Positions 16,245-26,105 are shown, counted from the stretch's first letter. The stretch: 64,000 nt of DNA from Thermohalobaculum sp039822785 (GCA_039822785.1 JBCBMO010000007.1:124001-188000); one strand, 5' to 3'. Notes: generated by a model not told the origin, from the letters alone. A program made the numbers and translations.

Positions 16245-19075
16245 GCGGGCGCAGTCACACCCAGGGCGTCGAGGCGGGCCAGGAGGCGGCCGGTATGGGC
16301 GGCAGGGCCGTAGCGGTCGCGCATCAGGCGCTGCGCCACGGCAGCTCTCGCCTGCCGGGTGGCGCTCTCCCTCAGCACCGTCCGCAGTGTCTCGACCAGG
16401 GCCTCGTGCTCGATCTCGGCCCAGACAGCGCCCGGCATGTCGTAGAGCGCCTCGCCGGGGGCCACCGGGACTTGCTTGGCGGGCACGGGCCAGCCCGTCG
16501 CCTCGGTCAGAAAGTCCGTCGTGCCGCTGTAGTCGGTCGCGACGACCGGCAGGCCGCGAAGCATCGCCTCCGCCGGCGCATAGCCGAACCCCTCCGCCCG
16601 GTGGGGCGAGACAAGGCAGTCCGCCTGAGACATGAGACCGGACAGACGCTCCGCCGTCCAACGGCCTGTCATGAGGTGCAGGCGCGGGTCGTTGGCGGCC
16701 AGGCGCTGCAGCGATCGCCACTGGTCATGCGGATCGCCGCGGTGCCCCTTCACCGGATCGGTCGTCTTGATCACCAACAACGGGCTGCCCGGTCCGGGGC
16801 CGAAGGCGTCGAGAAAGGCACGCGCCAGGGCGAGGGGGTTCTTGCGCTCCACCGAGGCATGAAAGTCGAAGACCATCAGGAAGACGAAGGCCTCCGGCGG
16901 CAGGCCGAAGGAGGCCCGGTCGCCCACCGGCGGCGGCGGATCGAAGAGCGCCTTACCCAAGGTTTGAACCGGCGCATCCCCGGGGCGGCGGGCTTGCTCA
17001 TAGGCCTCCGCCACAAAGCGCGTGGGACACCAGATCTCCTCGAGCATGGCAGGTGCCAGACGGTGGGCGTCCGGTAGAACTCCGAACTCCCAGAGCAGAA
17101 AGCCGATCCGCGCGGGGGGCGCCTGCAGCCCTTCAGGTGCAGTGAGGAGTGAAGTGAGGCCCGGGTGGAGCATCCCCTCCACCAGGCGGTCGGCATTGAG
17201 ATGAAGGATCGCCGCCGGGCGTCGCTGGCGCCGGTGCCGAGACGTCCACCCGCCAGGCGCGACCTCCCTCGGCGAAACGGCACGTCGCCCTGGATCCGTG
17301 CACGTGGCGCCACGAGCCGTACGGTCGGGACGACATCCCTCCGGTACCGAGGGGGGCGCAGCGCCAAGGGGCATGGCCGCGGCCAAACCATTGTCGATGG
17401 AGCGCGTGCTGACCGCCAAACCAGCGGCTTGCAGGCTGCGCGCCGTCATCACCAGGTTGGCGCCCAGGCCCGTATGCGGGTTCCCGTGACCGATCAGCGC
17501 GATCGGCGACGCCTCTGCGGGAGGCTCCGGCCCATCGCCGAACATATCGGCCAGGGCAGGGTGGCGGCGTGCCCCCTCCGCCCCTAGCCGCGCAAGCCTG
17601 TGCCGCGCGGCGGGATCAAGCCCGACCACCGGATCGCCGGCCATCAGCGCGAGCGCCAGCGACAGACCGGTTGGCGGTGCAGCGGCCGCGCCCTCTCGGG
17701 GTGCCCACCCCGTCGGCAGATCGATCCTGGCGCTCAGCGCCTGTCTGGCGGCCGTGGGGAGCGCAAGTTCCGTCGCCTGGCGAGCGGTCGATGCTGTGCT
17801 GGCGGCCAGATGATCGAAGACCGCGATCAAGCCCGCCTCCAGCGCGCCCTCCGACCGCGCGGGCCAAGCGGTCGGCAGCGGCGGACCCGGGCGGGCGGCC
17901 GTCCCGGATCGCTCGAGCGGCCGTGCAAAGCCGCCTGCCTGGGCAAGTGCCGACCACCAGGCCGTGTGGAGCGCGGCATCGCTCAGCGCGCGCTCGCCCG
18001 TCATGGCGCCGCCTGAGCCAGGCGCCGCCCGGGCTGCCGCGATGCCCGCAGCCATCGCCGCGAGCGTGGTGTCGCCGGACAGCGTGGTCTGCGCCCAACT
18101 CCGCAGACGCCGGGCGGCAAGCGGCTCCCCCGGCTCCAGCTCCGGCAGGGCACGCCGCCAGGCGCGCAGATGCGCCATCCAGGCTGGGACCGGACAGTCC
18201 TCTGTGGACCAGGCAGGATCGGGCGCCAAGACCGCTTCGCGCAAGCGCTGAAGCCCCGGATCGGCATCGCCCTCATTCGGCGGCCGGTTCAGTGTCGACG
18301 CAGCCTCCCGCCAGCGCCTGGCGCGCGCTGGCTCCACGGCCTCAACGACCTTGCCGAGGGTCGGCGCCAGGGTCGCGGGCGTGCAGGCCCCGCCGGCATC
18401 GGGTACCAGACCCGCCAGGCGACCGAGACGATCGCACCAGGCGGCGAAACGATCCTCCCCCCCCTCCGCCAGACCATGGTCGGTCTCAATCGGCCCGGGA
18501 CCAGTCGCGGCAGAGCAGGAGGCGCGCGTGCGCCCGTCAAACAGGCGGCGAAGACACGTTATGCCGCCGAGCACGCCCCGAAGAAGGCTTGGGATCGGCC
18601 AGATACCCTTCACCTGGCTAGGCCCCAGGACCGCCGCATCGCCGCGCGTTCCCAACCACAGCAGAAACAGCACCTGCAGCGCCAGGACCCCCCGGCGCGC
18701 CCAGCGATCCGGCCGGCGAAGCGCAACCCCCGCAAGGTTGAGATGAACAGCGGCGAAGCGCCGGCTCGCGAGGGCGCCATAGGTCGCGCGCAGGCCATGC
18801 GCCCGGTCGAAGGCCACCTGCCGATGGGCATCGCCATGCCCCCAGAGAGACAGGGTCTCGACGGCATAACCCGCCTCCAGCAGGGCAGCGACATGGGCGG
18901 CATTCGCCGTCGCCTCTCGCCCGGGCATCGGGGGGAAGATCCCGACGACCAGCACAGAGGGTGCTTCCGGGCGTGGCGCCTGGCCCCGGACGATGGCCGG
19001 CGCCTCGGCCCGATCGTCACGCGATGTGGGGGGGCGCCCCATGCGCGGGGCGTCGAGGGCATAGGTCTCTGACAT
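16241..19075 (-). CDS. Large GT4-type glycosyltransferase with long N-terminal region
   Basis: 944 residues. The last ~380 form a GT-B glycosyltransferase. Its N-terminal half begins near IALIGHGNPHTGLGANLVM. The donor half contains DFHASVERKNPLALA, VIKTTDPVKGH and HRAEGFGYAPAEAM, with an intact EX7E motif. Residues 40-180 look like a second Rossmann-type GT N-terminal half (VLVVGIFPPMPGREATANAAHVAALLEAG as separate pieces around residue 41). The middle (about 190-560) is Ala/Arg-rich and unrecognised. The protein should work in the cytoplasm on the capsule repeat. It overlaps kpsC by 4 bases and is divergent from kpsE across 76 bases. The C-terminal half is clearly paralogous to the glycosyltransferase at 21553-23871. 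Confidence 0.85.
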   Translation of the reverse strand: MSETYALDAPRMGRPPTSRDDRAEAPAIVRGQAPRPEAPSVLVVGIFPPMPGREATANAAHVAALLEAGYAVETLSLWGHGDAHRQVAFDRAHGLRATYGALASRRFAAVHLNLAGVALRRPDRWARRGVLALQVLFLLWLGTRGDAAVLGPSQVKGIWPIPSLLRGVLGGITCLRRLFDGRTRASCSAATGPGPIETDHGLAEGGEDRFAAWCDRLGRLAGLVPDAGGACTPATLAPTLGKVVEAVEPARARRWREAASTLNRPPNEGDADPGLQRLREAVLAPDPAWSTEDCPVPAWMAHLRAWRRALPELEPGEPLAARRLRSWAQTTLSGDTTLAAMAAGIAAARAAPGSGGAMTGERALSDAALHTAWWSALAQAGGFARPLERSGTAARPGPPLPTAWPARSEGALEAGLIAVFDHLAASTASTARQATELALPTAARQALSARIDLPTGWAPREGAAAAPPTGLSLALALMAGDPVVGLDPAARHRLARLGAEGARRHPALADMFGDGPEPPAEASPIALIGHGNPHTGLGANLVMTARSLQAAGLAVSTRSIDNGLAAAMPLGAAPPSVPEGCRPDRTARGATCTDPGRRAVSPREVAPGGWTSRHRRQRRPAAILHLNADRLVEGMLHPGLTSLLTAPEGLQAPPARIGFLLWEFGVLPDAHRLAPAMLEEIWCPTRFVAEAYEQARRPGDAPVQTLGKALFDPPPPVGDRASFGLPPEAFVFLMVFDFHASVERKNPLALARAFLDAFGPGPGSPLLVIKTTDPVKGHRGDPHDQWRSLQRLAANDPRLHLMTGRWTAERLSGLMSQADCLVSPHRAEGFGYAPAEAMLRGLPVVATDYSGTTDFLTEATGWPVPAKQVPVAPGEALYDMPGAVWAEIEHEALVETLRTVLRESATRQARAAVAQRLMRDRYGPAAHTGRLLARLDALGVTAPA

Positions 19076-19151
19076 GGGCTTTACGCTATCCTCACCATCT
19101 TTCCGTTTCCTTGACGCGCCCGCAGAAAGCGGCGCGCGACAGGGGAACGCG

Positions 19152-20363
19152 ATGGAAGGCAAGGCGACAGCCATCGGGGTGGAGCAGCGCGGCTGGCCGG
19201 AGATCGACGTCGGCCCGTCCTACAGCGCCATCGCCGCCACGCGCCGCCGCTTCGGCTGGGCGGTCACGGGCTTCCTGCTCTGCGTCGGCCTGCCAACGCT
19301 GCTCGGCGCCTGGTACTGGGGGTCGGTTGCCGCCGATCGCTACGTCAGCACCGTCCACTACGCCATCCGCGGCGGCGCCGCGCCGGAGGGGGTGGAGGGA
19401 TCGGGCTCACTCGGCGCCCCCGGCATGGTCAGCGCCCGGGCGGATGCCTTTATCCTCGAGGACTTCCTGCGCTCGCCCGCCGCACTCGCCGCGCTGGAGG
19501 CGCAGCTCGACCTGCGCAGCATGCTGGCTCGCGACGGCGACGACCCGGTGCGCCGCTTCGATCCCGCCATGCCGGCGGAGGGATTGCTTGCCTATTGGAA
19601 CGGCGCGCTCGATCTGCGCTTCGACATGCTGACGGGCATCACCCAGCTCGAGGTGCGCCTTTTCCGGGCAGAGGACAGTCTGGCCGTCGCAGATGCCTTG
19701 GTCGAGATCCTCCGCCGCCTGGTGGACCGGCTGTCGGAGCGCCAACAGACCGACATGCTGCGCTATGTCGAGCAGGAGTTTCGCGCGGCAGACATGCGCC
19801 TGCGCAACAGCCTGGACGCGATCGAGCGGTTTCGCCGCCGGACGCTCACCGTCTCGCCCACGCAGGAGGCTGCGCTGAACTCCGCCACGATCGCCCGGCT
19901 GACCGAGGAGCTGACCGGCCTCAGCGTGCGCTTGCGCACCCTGCGGGAGACGGTGCCGAACTCGCCGCAGATCCCGCGCCTGCGCGAACAGATGGCGGCC
20001 CTTCGCGCGCAGATCGCCACCACGCGCGCCCGGGTGGGCGGCACCGGCGATCCGGGACGGGTGGCCGCCGCGGATCAGAGCGAGACCGGCCAGGCCCTGC
20101 CGCATCAGCTCACCACCTTCGAGCGGCTGCAGAACGAGTACGAGATCGCGCTCGACAGCTATGTCGCGACGCTGGGGCTCCGACAGAAGGCACAGGCGGC
20201 AGCGACCCTGGATCGGGCGCATCTGGTGGTTTTCGTGCCGCCCCAGCGCGCGACGACGCCGACGGCGCCCCATCGGCTGGGCGCGATTGCCTTGGTGGCG
20301 GGGATCGCGTTCTTGGGCTGGGTGATGGGCCGTGTGCTGCTGGCCTCGCTCCGCACGCCCTGA
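19152..20363 (+). CDS. kpsE: KpsE/RkpR-like capsule export inner-membrane protein
   Basis: 403 residues with the polysaccharide co-polymerase 2b layout. A membrane segment lies at about 35-57 and a long periplasmic part follows with two coiled-coil stretches (about 200-260 and 270-325). A second membrane segment lies close to the C-terminus (GAIALVAGIAFLGWVMGRVLL). KpsE links the inner-membrane ABC exporter to the outer-membrane channel. The chosen ATG at 19152 has AGGGGA 5 bases upstream; the frame is open 26 codons further 5', but that part looks non-coding. It is the only gene between 13935 and 27244 on the plus strand. Confidence 0.88.
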   Translation: MEGKATAIGVEQRGWPEIDVGPSYSAIAATRRRFGWAVTGFLLCVGLPTLLGAWYWGSVAADRYVSTVHYAIRGGAAPEGVEGSGSLGAPGMVSARADAFILEDFLRSPAALAALEAQLDLRSMLARDGDDPVRRFDPAMPAEGLLAYWNGALDLRFDMLTGITQLEVRLFRAEDSLAVADALVEILRRLVDRLSERQQTDMLRYVEQEFRAADMRLRNSLDAIERFRRRTLTVSPTQEAALNSATIARLTEELTGLSVRLRTLRETVPNSPQIPRLREQMAALRAQIATTRARVGGTGDPGRVAAADQSETGQALPHQLTTFERLQNEYEIALDSYVATLGLRQKAQAAATLDRAHLVVFVPPQRATTPTAPHRLGAIALVAGIAFLGWVMGRVLLASLRTP

Positions 20364-20465
20364 GGGCGCTGGTAGGCGTTGAGGTGCGCGCGGGCGCAGC
20401 TAGGCGGCAAGCCTCTTCCTGGAGCGATCGGCTCGATGGGGATGCTCGACCGGCCGTCCTGGCGA

Positions 20466-21485
20466 TCAGGAGCTCGGCCGACGCGCAGCGCCGCGGCGCA
20501 TCTCGGTGATCAGACAGAGCCCGGGTGCGACTGTTGGCTGGGTCTCGTCCGCCGGCGGAGCGGGGCTTGGTGCAGCGGGGTTCGGCTCGGGATCGGCAAC
20601 GACGCCTCCGGCCGTCACTCGCGACGCCGTTTGGGGCACTACGGCGGATCGACGACCATCGATCGGATCGCTGAGCAAGAGCGGTGCGACCTCCTCTACC
20701 GAAGCAGTCTTGGCCATCTCTAGGGTACGCGCCAGGGCCTCCGCTCTGGGCTGCATCGGGCGGCGCGGGGCGATGGGCCGATTGACGGATCGCGAGGGGG
20801 CGGGCGCCGCGCGCTGCGTGATGAAGGCCTGCGCCTCCTCGAGACCGCCGAGCGCCCTCAGCCGCCCCTCAGACAGACCGACCAGCATATCCGGCTCGGC
20901 TGCGCGCAACTGGGTGACCCCGGCACTGAGCCAAAGCACGGCGCCATTGGTCCGCGCGCGCCGCAGCGCCGGCATCAGCGCAGCACTCAAGGCAGGGTGC
21001 TGGGGCAGGAGTGGGCCGTCCGCGATATAGAGATCGGCCGGCATGGCCCAGGCCGCCGCATGGAGGAGGCCCAATCGCTCGACCGGCAGCAGATCCTCGA
21101 AGCGCCTGGTCAGCCAGCCTGCCCTTTCGCCGCGCAGCCGCCGCAGCACCCCATCCAAGGCCCCGGCAATGGCCGCGACATAGCCCTCGCTCGAGACACC
21201 GCAGGCCGCGGCGCGCAGCGCGAGGTCGCGGGCCACCGAACCGGTCACGCCGAAGCCACCGCTGTGGCCGACCAGCGGCGCCAGGCGACCGGCCCGTTCC
21301 ACCCTGCCCCCGCGCGGAAGTCGCCGCCCCGCCGCAATCGCGGCAAGGGTCGACCGTCCGGCGCCGCGCCGACCAATGATCGCACAGAGCGTGCCGTGCG
21401 ACAGGCTGAGGCTCAGCCGATCGAGCACCGGTCGCTCCGGCGGGCCGGCGCAGAGCTCGGTCAGACGCAGCACCGGCTCGGTCAT
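20466..21485 (-). CDS. Degenerate KpsT-like ABC ATPase domain protein
   Basis: 339 residues. The first ~224 align by eye with the capsule ABC ATPase KpsT: the LxxLSLSLSHG strand, Walker A region GRRGAGRST (38-46), the GHSGGF segment, and Walker B DLYIADG (151-157). Key residues are missing: Arg44 replaces the Walker A Lys, Gly157 replaces the catalytic Glu, no SSGM/LSGGQ signature is found around 125-145, and the switch His is absent (LWLSAGV). The last ~115 residues are an Ala/Pro/Arg-rich tail not found in KpsT. The reading frame is intact and codon use is normal, so it is not an obvious pseudogene. It may be a regulatory or structural relative of KpsT, or a failed paralogue. It lies 67 bases after the upstream glycosyltransferase. 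Confidence 0.7.
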   Translation of the reverse strand: MTEPVLRLTELCAGPPERPVLDRLSLSLSHGTLCAIIGRRGAGRSTLAAIAAGRRLPRGGRVERAGRLAPLVGHSGGFGVTGSVARDLALRAAACGVSSEGYVAAIAGALDGVLRRLRGERAGWLTRRFEDLLPVERLGLLHAAAWAMPADLYIADGPLLPQHPALSAALMPALRRARTNGAVLWLSAGVTQLRAAEPDMLVGLSEGRLRALGGLEEAQAFITQRAAPAPSRSVNRPIAPRRPMQPRAEALARTLEMAKTASVEEVAPLLLSDPIDGRRSAVVPQTASRVTAGGVVADPEPNPAAPSPAPPADETQPTVAPGLCLITEMRRGAARRPSS

Positions 21486-21552
21486 GCCGCGCTCCCTGCC
21501 TCGGCCCCAGGCGCAGGCCGAGGACCGCCCACCGGTACACCCGGCGGCGTGG

Positions 21553-23871
21553 TCACACCACGCCCGCCGCGGCGAGCCGCGCCCGATACCGTTGCGCGAG
21601 CGCCTGCGGTGAATACTCGCGCGCCATCAGGGCCTTGCCCTTCAGCGCGCGGCGATGCCCCTCCTCCGGCGTGTCGACCAGGGCGGCCATGGCAGCAGCC
21701 AGGGCATCGGTGCAGATATCCGCCCAAAAGGCGTCTTCGACCGGCAGGATCGTCTCCCCGGGCGCGACCGGGCGTGGGTGCCAGGGGATCGGGTATCCGG
21801 TCTCACCCGTCACGAAATCGGCCGTGCCGCCATAGCCTGTTGCGAGAACCGGGCGCCCGAGTGCCAAGGCATAGGCCGGCAGATAGCCGAACCCCTCTGC
21901 CCGATGGGTGCTGACCAGCGTATCGGCCATGGCGATCAGGCCGATGAGTTCGGCAAAGGGCAGGTGATCGGACTGGATCACGACCCGCGGGTCCGCTTCG
22001 GCCGCCGCCAGGATCTTGGGCCACTGTCCGTTCGGGTCGCCCCAATGACCCTCGACGGGCGGCGTCGTCTTGATCACGAGACGCGGGCCGGCAGGACGCT
22101 GGCATCGGCCGAAGGCACGTGGCATCGGGCCCTTGGCCGGCGCGCCGAAGGCCTTTTGGAACGCCACCACCGCGGCCAGGGGGTTCTTGCGCTCCACCGA
22201 CGAATGGAAATCGAAGCTCGCCAGGAAGACGAAATCGCCGTTGCTGAGACCCAGGCGGCGCCGATCGGGGATCATCGGCGTCGGAAGGGAGATCGCCTTG
22301 CCCATGGCGTGGACCGGACGCTCGGTGTGCCGCTGGTAGACCCGCGCCAAGAACTGTGTGGGGCACCACACCTCGTCGACTAGGTCGAGCCCCAGCCGGT
22401 GCGCCGCCGGCAGCGCCTCCAGCTCCCAAAGGAAATAGCCGATCGCGTGCAGGTCCTCGTGACGATCGAAGAGCGGATGGTAAAGGGCGGCCGGGGCACG
22501 GTCGGCATTGAGATGCAGCAGCATTGCCTTGCGACGGGGCGTGACGACGCCGCGCCGCTCTGCGCCGCTGGCGGGGTTTGCCGGCTCAGCCAAGGCCTCG
22601 AAACCCGCCTCACTGTCGCGCTGGGTGATCGCGATGCCGGCGTCGCCCAACGCGCGGGCGCTCATGGCGAGGTTCTGCCCCAAGCCGGTGCTGGAGCGCG
22701 CCATACCCACGACCTCCAACCGCCGGTCGAGCAGGCACCACTGACTCTCGTTGAGGGTGGAAAAGAGGGCGAAGGCCGGAAAGACGCGGCAAGCGGTCGA
22801 GCGGAACCAATGGCGCAGCGTCTCGTCCTGCCAGGCGCCATGGGCTGACGGGGGCATACCCGCCTGCAGCGCCACCAACGCTTCAAAGCGGCTCGGCGCT
22901 GAGGGGTCCGCGTCGAGCGGGGCGCGAAACCAGTCGAGCGCCGCACTGTTGAACGCCAGCCTGCGGGTCGGCGTGTCGAAGAGGTGCAGAAGCAGGTCAA
23001 AGGCGAAGGCCACCCGGTCTGCCGGCTCGTCCAGCCGATAACGGGCGGGATAGGTCGCTGAGCGGCGGTGCAGGCGGAGGAGGCGCGCGCCGAGGGCGAA
23101 GGGGCGCCCCTCACCGCCGGGCGGGACGGCCGTCATCTGCTGGGACAACCAGTCGGGGGTCAGCACGGCCGGGAGATGACCGGCCGCCTCCAGCCACCAA
23201 TCCGCGAGCGCCTCTTGCCCCGCCGCGGCGGCAGTGTCACCGCCGAGTGCCGCCATCAGCCGTGTGAGACGTCCGGCACCCTCCCACGGGGCGCGAGTGT
23301 CGGCGTTCAACGCCGCAGCCAGCGCAGGGCCGATTGGGGGCGGGGCGCCAGCCGTGTCGCGACAACTGCGGAAGTGCTCGAGCGCGAAGCGGGCCGCGGC
23401 ATGCGGATCGGTGAGGTCGATGGGCGGCGCGCAGGCCGCCGTGTGGCAGAGATGGCGCGTGAGCGGGACACCCTCGCAAACCGTCTCCGCTGCGGGCGAT
23501 TGGGCGAGACGCGCCCGGGGGCCTGTCGGCTCCTCGCGCCCCGCAGGCGGGTCAGCCGCCATATCCGGTCGGATGGGCGCTGATGGGTCGGCCTGCGCTC
23601 GGATCATCTCGATCTGTCGATAGTGCGCGAATGGAAAGGCTGCCGTGACCGCGCGTAGGAACGCGAGGTCGCCGCTATCGGCATCCCCCTGCTTCGCTGA
23701 GCCATGCTCGAGCTGTTCGACGGCCACCGGCGGTTGGTCGTAGGGCGCAGGCGCGCGGGTGGCTGGCCACGTGCCCAGCGTCGCCCGCGGACGAGACGGC
23801 GTCAGCGCACGTGCCCAACGGCGCAGCCAAACGTTGGGGTGCACCGCAGGGAGGGGCGTTTGATCGGCCAT
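21553..23871 (-). CDS. Large GT4-type glycosyltransferase, paralogue of the one at 16241-19075
   Basis: 772 residues. The C-terminal ~380 are a GT-B glycosyltransferase. The fold starts near VVGMARSSTGLGQNLAM and continues with DFHSSVERKNPLAAVV, VIKTTPPVEGHWG and HRAEGFGYLPAYALALG. The first Glu of the EX7E motif is present but the second position is Tyr. The N-terminal ~385 residues are a separate, mostly helical region I do not recognise. The ATG at 23871 has a purine-rich GGGAAGAGGAG leader. A GTG at 23922 would instead overlap the upstream stop (GTGA) and extend the protein by 17 residues. It sits in a minus-strand run with two pyruvyl-transferase genes. Confidence 0.82.
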   Translation of the reverse strand: MADQTPLPAVHPNVWLRRWARALTPSRPRATLGTWPATRAPAPYDQPPVAVEQLEHGSAKQGDADSGDLAFLRAVTAAFPFAHYRQIEMIRAQADPSAPIRPDMAADPPAGREEPTGPRARLAQSPAAETVCEGVPLTRHLCHTAACAPPIDLTDPHAAARFALEHFRSCRDTAGAPPPIGPALAAALNADTRAPWEGAGRLTRLMAALGGDTAAAAGQEALADWWLEAAGHLPAVLTPDWLSQQMTAVPPGGEGRPFALGARLLRLHRRSATYPARYRLDEPADRVAFAFDLLLHLFDTPTRRLAFNSAALDWFRAPLDADPSAPSRFEALVALQAGMPPSAHGAWQDETLRHWFRSTACRVFPAFALFSTLNESQWCLLDRRLEVVGMARSSTGLGQNLAMSARALGDAGIAITQRDSEAGFEALAEPANPASGAERRGVVTPRRKAMLLHLNADRAPAALYHPLFDRHEDLHAIGYFLWELEALPAAHRLGLDLVDEVWCPTQFLARVYQRHTERPVHAMGKAISLPTPMIPDRRRLGLSNGDFVFLASFDFHSSVERKNPLAAVVAFQKAFGAPAKGPMPRAFGRCQRPAGPRLVIKTTPPVEGHWGDPNGQWPKILAAAEADPRVVIQSDHLPFAELIGLIAMADTLVSTHRAEGFGYLPAYALALGRPVLATGYGGTADFVTGETGYPIPWHPRPVAPGETILPVEDAFWADICTDALAAAMAALVDTPEEGHRRALKGKALMAREYSPQALAQRYRARLAAAGVV

Positions 23872-23918
23872 GGCTCCTCTTCCCTTCTCAGACTGCGCCA
23901 AACCAACGGCGGGCCATG

Positions 23919-26105
23919 TCACAGAGGCAGCGCAAGCGAGGGCTCTCCCTCAACGCAATCGGTGGCGTTGGGCCAGCGGGTCGCGGCGGGGTCCACGGCC
24001 AACGGGCCCGGGAATGCCTCCAGCAGCGGGGCGGGATCGAAGCCGCTAGCAGCGAGGCCCGTCGCAAAGGCGATCGCCTCCGCCCAGTCGGTGTGTTCAT
24101 GGCGCGGGGTGGCGTAGACGGGCACCTCGGCCAGGCCTAGACCCGCGTAGAGATCCCGCATGCGGTGGTCGATCACTGCGGTCGGGTCGAGCACATCGAC
24201 GACCTTCGGCCCACGCCCGTAGAGCCCGAACCAGGCGCTGGGCACACCGTAGGCATCGGCGATCACCAGCCCATGCAGGGAGGTCGACAGGATCGCGCGG
24301 CACTGCGCGATCTCGGCGACCCTGTCTCGTATGGCGGCGGGGGTGGGCGCGACGTTCAGCGAGATGATGCGGACGCGCTCGGCGAAATGCTCGGGCACGG
24401 CGTAGCGGCGATAGGCCGCCTTCGCTCCCGCCTCCAGCGTCTGCGCCTCGAGCTCGGAGAGGTGGAGCACGATCCCCAGATCATGCGTCTTCGGCGGGGC
24501 CAGGGGCCAAAGACGCGGCAGAAGATAGGCCGGATCGCCGTAGCAGGCCGGCGCGGGAACGCCGGCGCGGCGCAGCGCGGCGGCCGTGAAGGGGCCACGC
24601 GTTGCATGCACCGCAAAGCTGGTGTCGGGCGGATGCGACCAGGGCGCCTCCCCGCCTGTTGGATGGCGCGAGGTGTCGAGACCCGTGCCCCAGAGGTGGA
24701 CCCGGCCACCCGCCAGATTATGGGCGATGGTGCCGACCGCCGCGATGCGGTCCACCGCCGAGACGGCGGCGGCCGGCGTGACCGGCAGCCCGGAAATTGC
24801 CCCCACGATCAGCGGACTGAGCGCATCGCCGAGGTTCACGATGCCGCTGTCAGCCGGCGTCCGCGCCCAGACGAGGGGCACATGCAAACGGCCTTCGCGC
24901 AGCATGAGACGCGGGGCGGCGATGCGCAGCGTTGCGGCGTCGGGTGTGTCGACAGCCACCTCGGGGCGGGCGGAAGACGGCGCCACTGGCAGATCGAGAC
25001 GCCGAAGCGCCTCGCGGCGGCGACGGTGACGGTCCGCGCTGGCGGCGGTGTCGGCCTTGGCTTGCTCCCGGTCGAGGCGCCGGATCTCGGTCGGATCGCC
25101 GCGGTAGGGCAGATCCGTGATCAACGGCAATGACCACAGGCCAGTGGCGGCGGACAGGGCCCTTTCAGGCATGGAAGGAGCGAGATCCAGCGGAAAGGCG
25201 CCGATCAATGCGCCTTCATCGAGGTGCACCGGGCTCCAGGCCGTGTCGATGGCCTGCATCGCCGCTGACCAGTCCGTTGGCAGGTCTCGCGGCTGGCGCC
25301 ACACGGGCAGGCGATCGCAGCCGAGGCCGGCGTAGAGATCGAGCATCCGCCAGTCGAGCGTGGCCGAGGGCGAGATGCGCACCTCCTCCACCCCCGCGCG
25401 GGCCCCATCGGCCAGGGTGAGACAGGGGATCCCATAACTCTCTGCGATCACCAAGCCGTGGAGAGAGCGAGAGAGGATCCGCCTGCAGGCCAGAATCTCG
25501 TCGATGCGCGCGCCGAGGGCCTCGGCCGAGACCTCGGTCCGCGTGGTGATGAGGCGGACGCGGCCGACATCCTCGCCTGAGACGCCGAAGCAGGGAACGG
25601 CAGGGTCTGCACGGGCGGCGAGGCCGGGCCCCTCCAGATCCGACAGGTGGACGATGACCCCGAGATCCCACTTCGGCGTCACGGGGGGAGCGTGGAACCG
25701 CGGCAACAGCCAGACGGGATCGCCGAAGGGGATATCGGGCGCCCCGCCGCCGGACAGCAGCATGGCCGAGAGCGGCCCCCGCGTCGCCGCCAGCGTCGCC
25801 GTCATGCCGGGATCCGGCTCGAAGCGTGCGCGGGGCCGTCCCGCCGCGCGACGATAGGGCGAACAGCCTGTGCCCCAGAAGACCGCATGGCCCGACCGAA
25901 AGTTCTGACCGATGGTCCCCACTGCGCCCAGGCGCAGCTGGCGCGATGTGACCGGCACACGCTCCACCGGCAGACCGCAGAGGAGTGCCACCATCACCGG
26001 GCTGAGCGCATCGCCGAGGTTGAGGTAGTCCTGCGCCGGCGTCCCGCCGGCCCAAGCGAGCGGCACGGTCCCGCGCGCGCGGACATGGGCAGCGAGCGGG
26101 GTCAT
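23919..26105 (-). CDS. Tandem-domain polysaccharide pyruvyl transferase
   Basis: 728 residues made of two PS_pyruv_trans domains (about 1-360 and 385-715). Both copies show the family's landmarks: NLGDALSP, an AxGTIxxN turn, FWGTG or LWGTG, ATRGPxxA, GDPxxLLPR, and SLHGLVIAxxYG. Family members such as ExoV, GumL and WcaK move enolpyruvate from PEP onto a sugar to form a pyruvate ketal, which adds negative charge to the polymer. Fused tandem copies are unusual. The halves differ enough that this is an old duplication. Its ATG overlaps the stop of the single-domain homologue upstream, and its stop overlaps a possible GTG of the next glycosyltransferase. Confidence 0.85.
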   Translation of the reverse strand: MTPLAAHVRARGTVPLAWAGGTPAQDYLNLGDALSPVMVALLCGLPVERVPVTSRQLRLGAVGTIGQNFRSGHAVFWGTGCSPYRRAAGRPRARFEPDPGMTATLAATRGPLSAMLLSGGGAPDIPFGDPVWLLPRFHAPPVTPKWDLGVIVHLSDLEGPGLAARADPAVPCFGVSGEDVGRVRLITTRTEVSAEALGARIDEILACRRILSRSLHGLVIAESYGIPCLTLADGARAGVEEVRISPSATLDWRMLDLYAGLGCDRLPVWRQPRDLPTDWSAAMQAIDTAWSPVHLDEGALIGAFPLDLAPSMPERALSAATGLWSLPLITDLPYRGDPTEIRRLDREQAKADTAASADRHRRRREALRRLDLPVAPSSARPEVAVDTPDAATLRIAAPRLMLREGRLHVPLVWARTPADSGIVNLGDALSPLIVGAISGLPVTPAAAVSAVDRIAAVGTIAHNLAGGRVHLWGTGLDTSRHPTGGEAPWSHPPDTSFAVHATRGPFTAAALRRAGVPAPACYGDPAYLLPRLWPLAPPKTHDLGIVLHLSELEAQTLEAGAKAAYRRYAVPEHFAERVRIISLNVAPTPAAIRDRVAEIAQCRAILSTSLHGLVIADAYGVPSAWFGLYGRGPKVVDVLDPTAVIDHRMRDLYAGLGLAEVPVYATPRHEHTDWAEAIAFATGLAASGFDPAPLLEAFPGPLAVDPAATRWPNATDCVEGEPSLALPL

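Noticed and set aside
20466..21485. Calling the ABC-like protein kpsT
   Set aside because: It lacks the residues that define an active KpsT, so the symbol was left empty.
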